A stretch of 64,000 nucleotides of DNA from Xestospongia muta (taxonomy: Eukaryota; Porifera; Demospongiae; Haplosclerida; Petrosiidae). This document shows, in pieces, positions 62,801 to 64,000 of this stretch (position 1 is the first letter of the stretch; every line of letters begins with the position of its first letter). Made by a program: the position numbers and the translations under genes. Under the pieces are notes generated by a model that was given only the letters and a program-made list of their open reading frames with translations, was not told where the DNA came from and searched no databases. The stretch lies in NCBI GenBank assembly GCA_963693285.1, contig OY848927.1, positions 4,144,643 to 4,208,642 of the forward strand, given 5' to 3'.

Positions 62801-64000
62801 ATAGCATGTATTTGACCTGCACAATAGATTCCTGCAGTCACACTGTAATATCCATATGTATAGGTATCCTTTGAGCATTGACTTAAAGATGTTTCACTGC
62901 CCATACAGTTAAATCTACCCCATACTAATGGTGCAATGTCTTGACTTCCTCCAAAGAATGAATATCGACTATAAACATTCCCTTCAAGCAAAAATAGTTA
63001 AAAACTGAATACTATTATTGTGGGCATTAAACTTACAGTTGTTGTTAGAGAATCCAAGTTGTCTACATGTAACATTCACATTTGCTATGGAATACCAGTC
63101 ATAACCACATATAAATCCCCACACTCCACTTCTACATATTTGTATATCTCCTTCATTCGGATTATTTCCTCCAATTAGTCTGATATCTCCTTCAGTACAG
63201 TATGTAGACTCTGATAGAATACATAAGTCATAATCACTGCAATTTTAATGATGACATTATCTTACTATAACATCTAACTCCAGCAGTACAACCAAAATAA
63301 CAGGCTAAACTAGGATTATATTGATAACTACATGATAGTAGAGATGTCTCTGAACCACCATTACTACATTGGACATTCCAAATAAGCTGTTGTAAATTTC
63401 CATCTCCAAATTGTGATGATGTATAAAATGATGCCCCTAGAATATCCACAGTTAATACTATGTATATACTAATGAATACAAGTTTACATGTTGGGTCATA
63501 TCCCAGTTGTCTACAAACAACTTGAGCATCTCTTCTGTCCCAAGAGTAATCACAGACAGTTCCCCATTCTCCATTGACACATATTTCTACTCTTCCTTCA
63601 TGTGGAGTGGAACCATTTACTAATCTAATGTTACCATGAATACAACCAATGGAAGCTATGAAAGTATATTGAATGATATAATATAAAACATAAAAAACCT
63701 TTTTTGATACACCTAACTCCAACATCAGTGGAGTGACTATACCAATAAGGATATAAGCCAAAACTACAGTCATCCAGAGTAAGTTCATTTCCATTACAGT
63801 CAAGGTTCACAAAAACAACAGGACCTGATCCTTGTCCATAGTTTCTAAATATCAGTACACCTATATAGAACAAAGTAAAGTTATCACAGTCCAGAGTACA
63901 TCTCAAAATTACGTGGTTTCTGATGACCTAACCTCCTGCAGACAACTTTCCCATCATTTACGCCAAAACCATAATAGGATACAGTCCCCCATACTCCATT
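59554..64000 (-). CDS. Gene I: SRCR-Ig receptor with ITIM-like tail (5' end outside window)
   Basis: Exons from the right edge: SRCR3 first half 63913 to beyond 64000, second half 63699-63860; SRCR4 63488-63655, 63266-63436; SRCR5 63037-63210, 62817-62981; SRCR6 62579-62746, 62346-62531; SRCR7 62117-62296, 61914-62081; Ig1 61576-61866; Ig2 61186-61530; Ig3 60729-61136; Ig4 60408-60677; membrane-proximal 60317-60363 and 59894-60267 (helix near [18 protein letters not shown]); tail 59554-59851. All frames are open and all splice sites present. By comparison with D, the missing part should be the signal peptide, SRCR1, SRCR2 and the start of SRCR3. Likely a functional surface receptor. Confidence 0.8.

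Noticed and set aside
1..64000. Search for prokaryotic features (operons, CRISPR, ribosome-binding sites), tRNA or rRNA genes, and retroelement reverse transcriptase or integrase
   Set aside because: None seen by eye; the repeats are gene duplications, microsatellites and one small hairpin element.

Overview
The window looks like metazoan nuclear DNA: AT-rich, with short introns (mostly about 45-90 bases), GT-AG splice sites and extracellular adhesion domains. Repeated scavenger-receptor cysteine-rich (SRCR) domains joined to Ig-like domains, together with this gene density, suggest a demosponge of the Amphimedon type. That assignment is inference; there is no species marker.

Nearly all recognisable coding sequence is on the minus strand and belongs to one tandem family. 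The template is clearest in gene D (23548-29139): signal peptide, seven SRCR domains each split over two exons, four Ig-like domains, a cysteine-containing membrane-proximal domain, one transmembrane helix and a cytoplasmic tail. The spliced model of D is 4542 bases, an exact multiple of three (1513 residues). Ectodomain introns are all phase 1, so whole exons can be lost or exchanged without changing frame.

From left to right: A (5' part only, runs off the left edge); relic P1 with a RhoGAP/Ig chimeric exon; B (7186-12409); relic P2; C (15091-19204, short form); relic P3 and the largest unique spacer; D (23548-29139); E (31083-36184, pseudogene); F (38103-43125, lacks membrane helix and tail); G (45069-49688, pseudogene, near copy of E); H (52422-56832, pseudogene, relative of F); I (59554 to beyond the right edge). 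Duplication is visible at several ages: about 8.7 kb (A to B), about 14 kb (E-F to G-H), and inside the latter a nearly identical block of about 5.7 kb.

Ectodomains are conserved while tails differ. D ends with an ITAM-like pair of tyrosines, C with two YxxM and one YxxL, B with two YxxM in an unrelated tail, E/G and I with an ITIM-like STYEDI, and F has no tail. This pattern of similar outsides with activating-like, inhibitory-like, PI3K-binding-like or secreted outputs resembles paired immune or allorecognition receptors. Function is inferred from motifs only.
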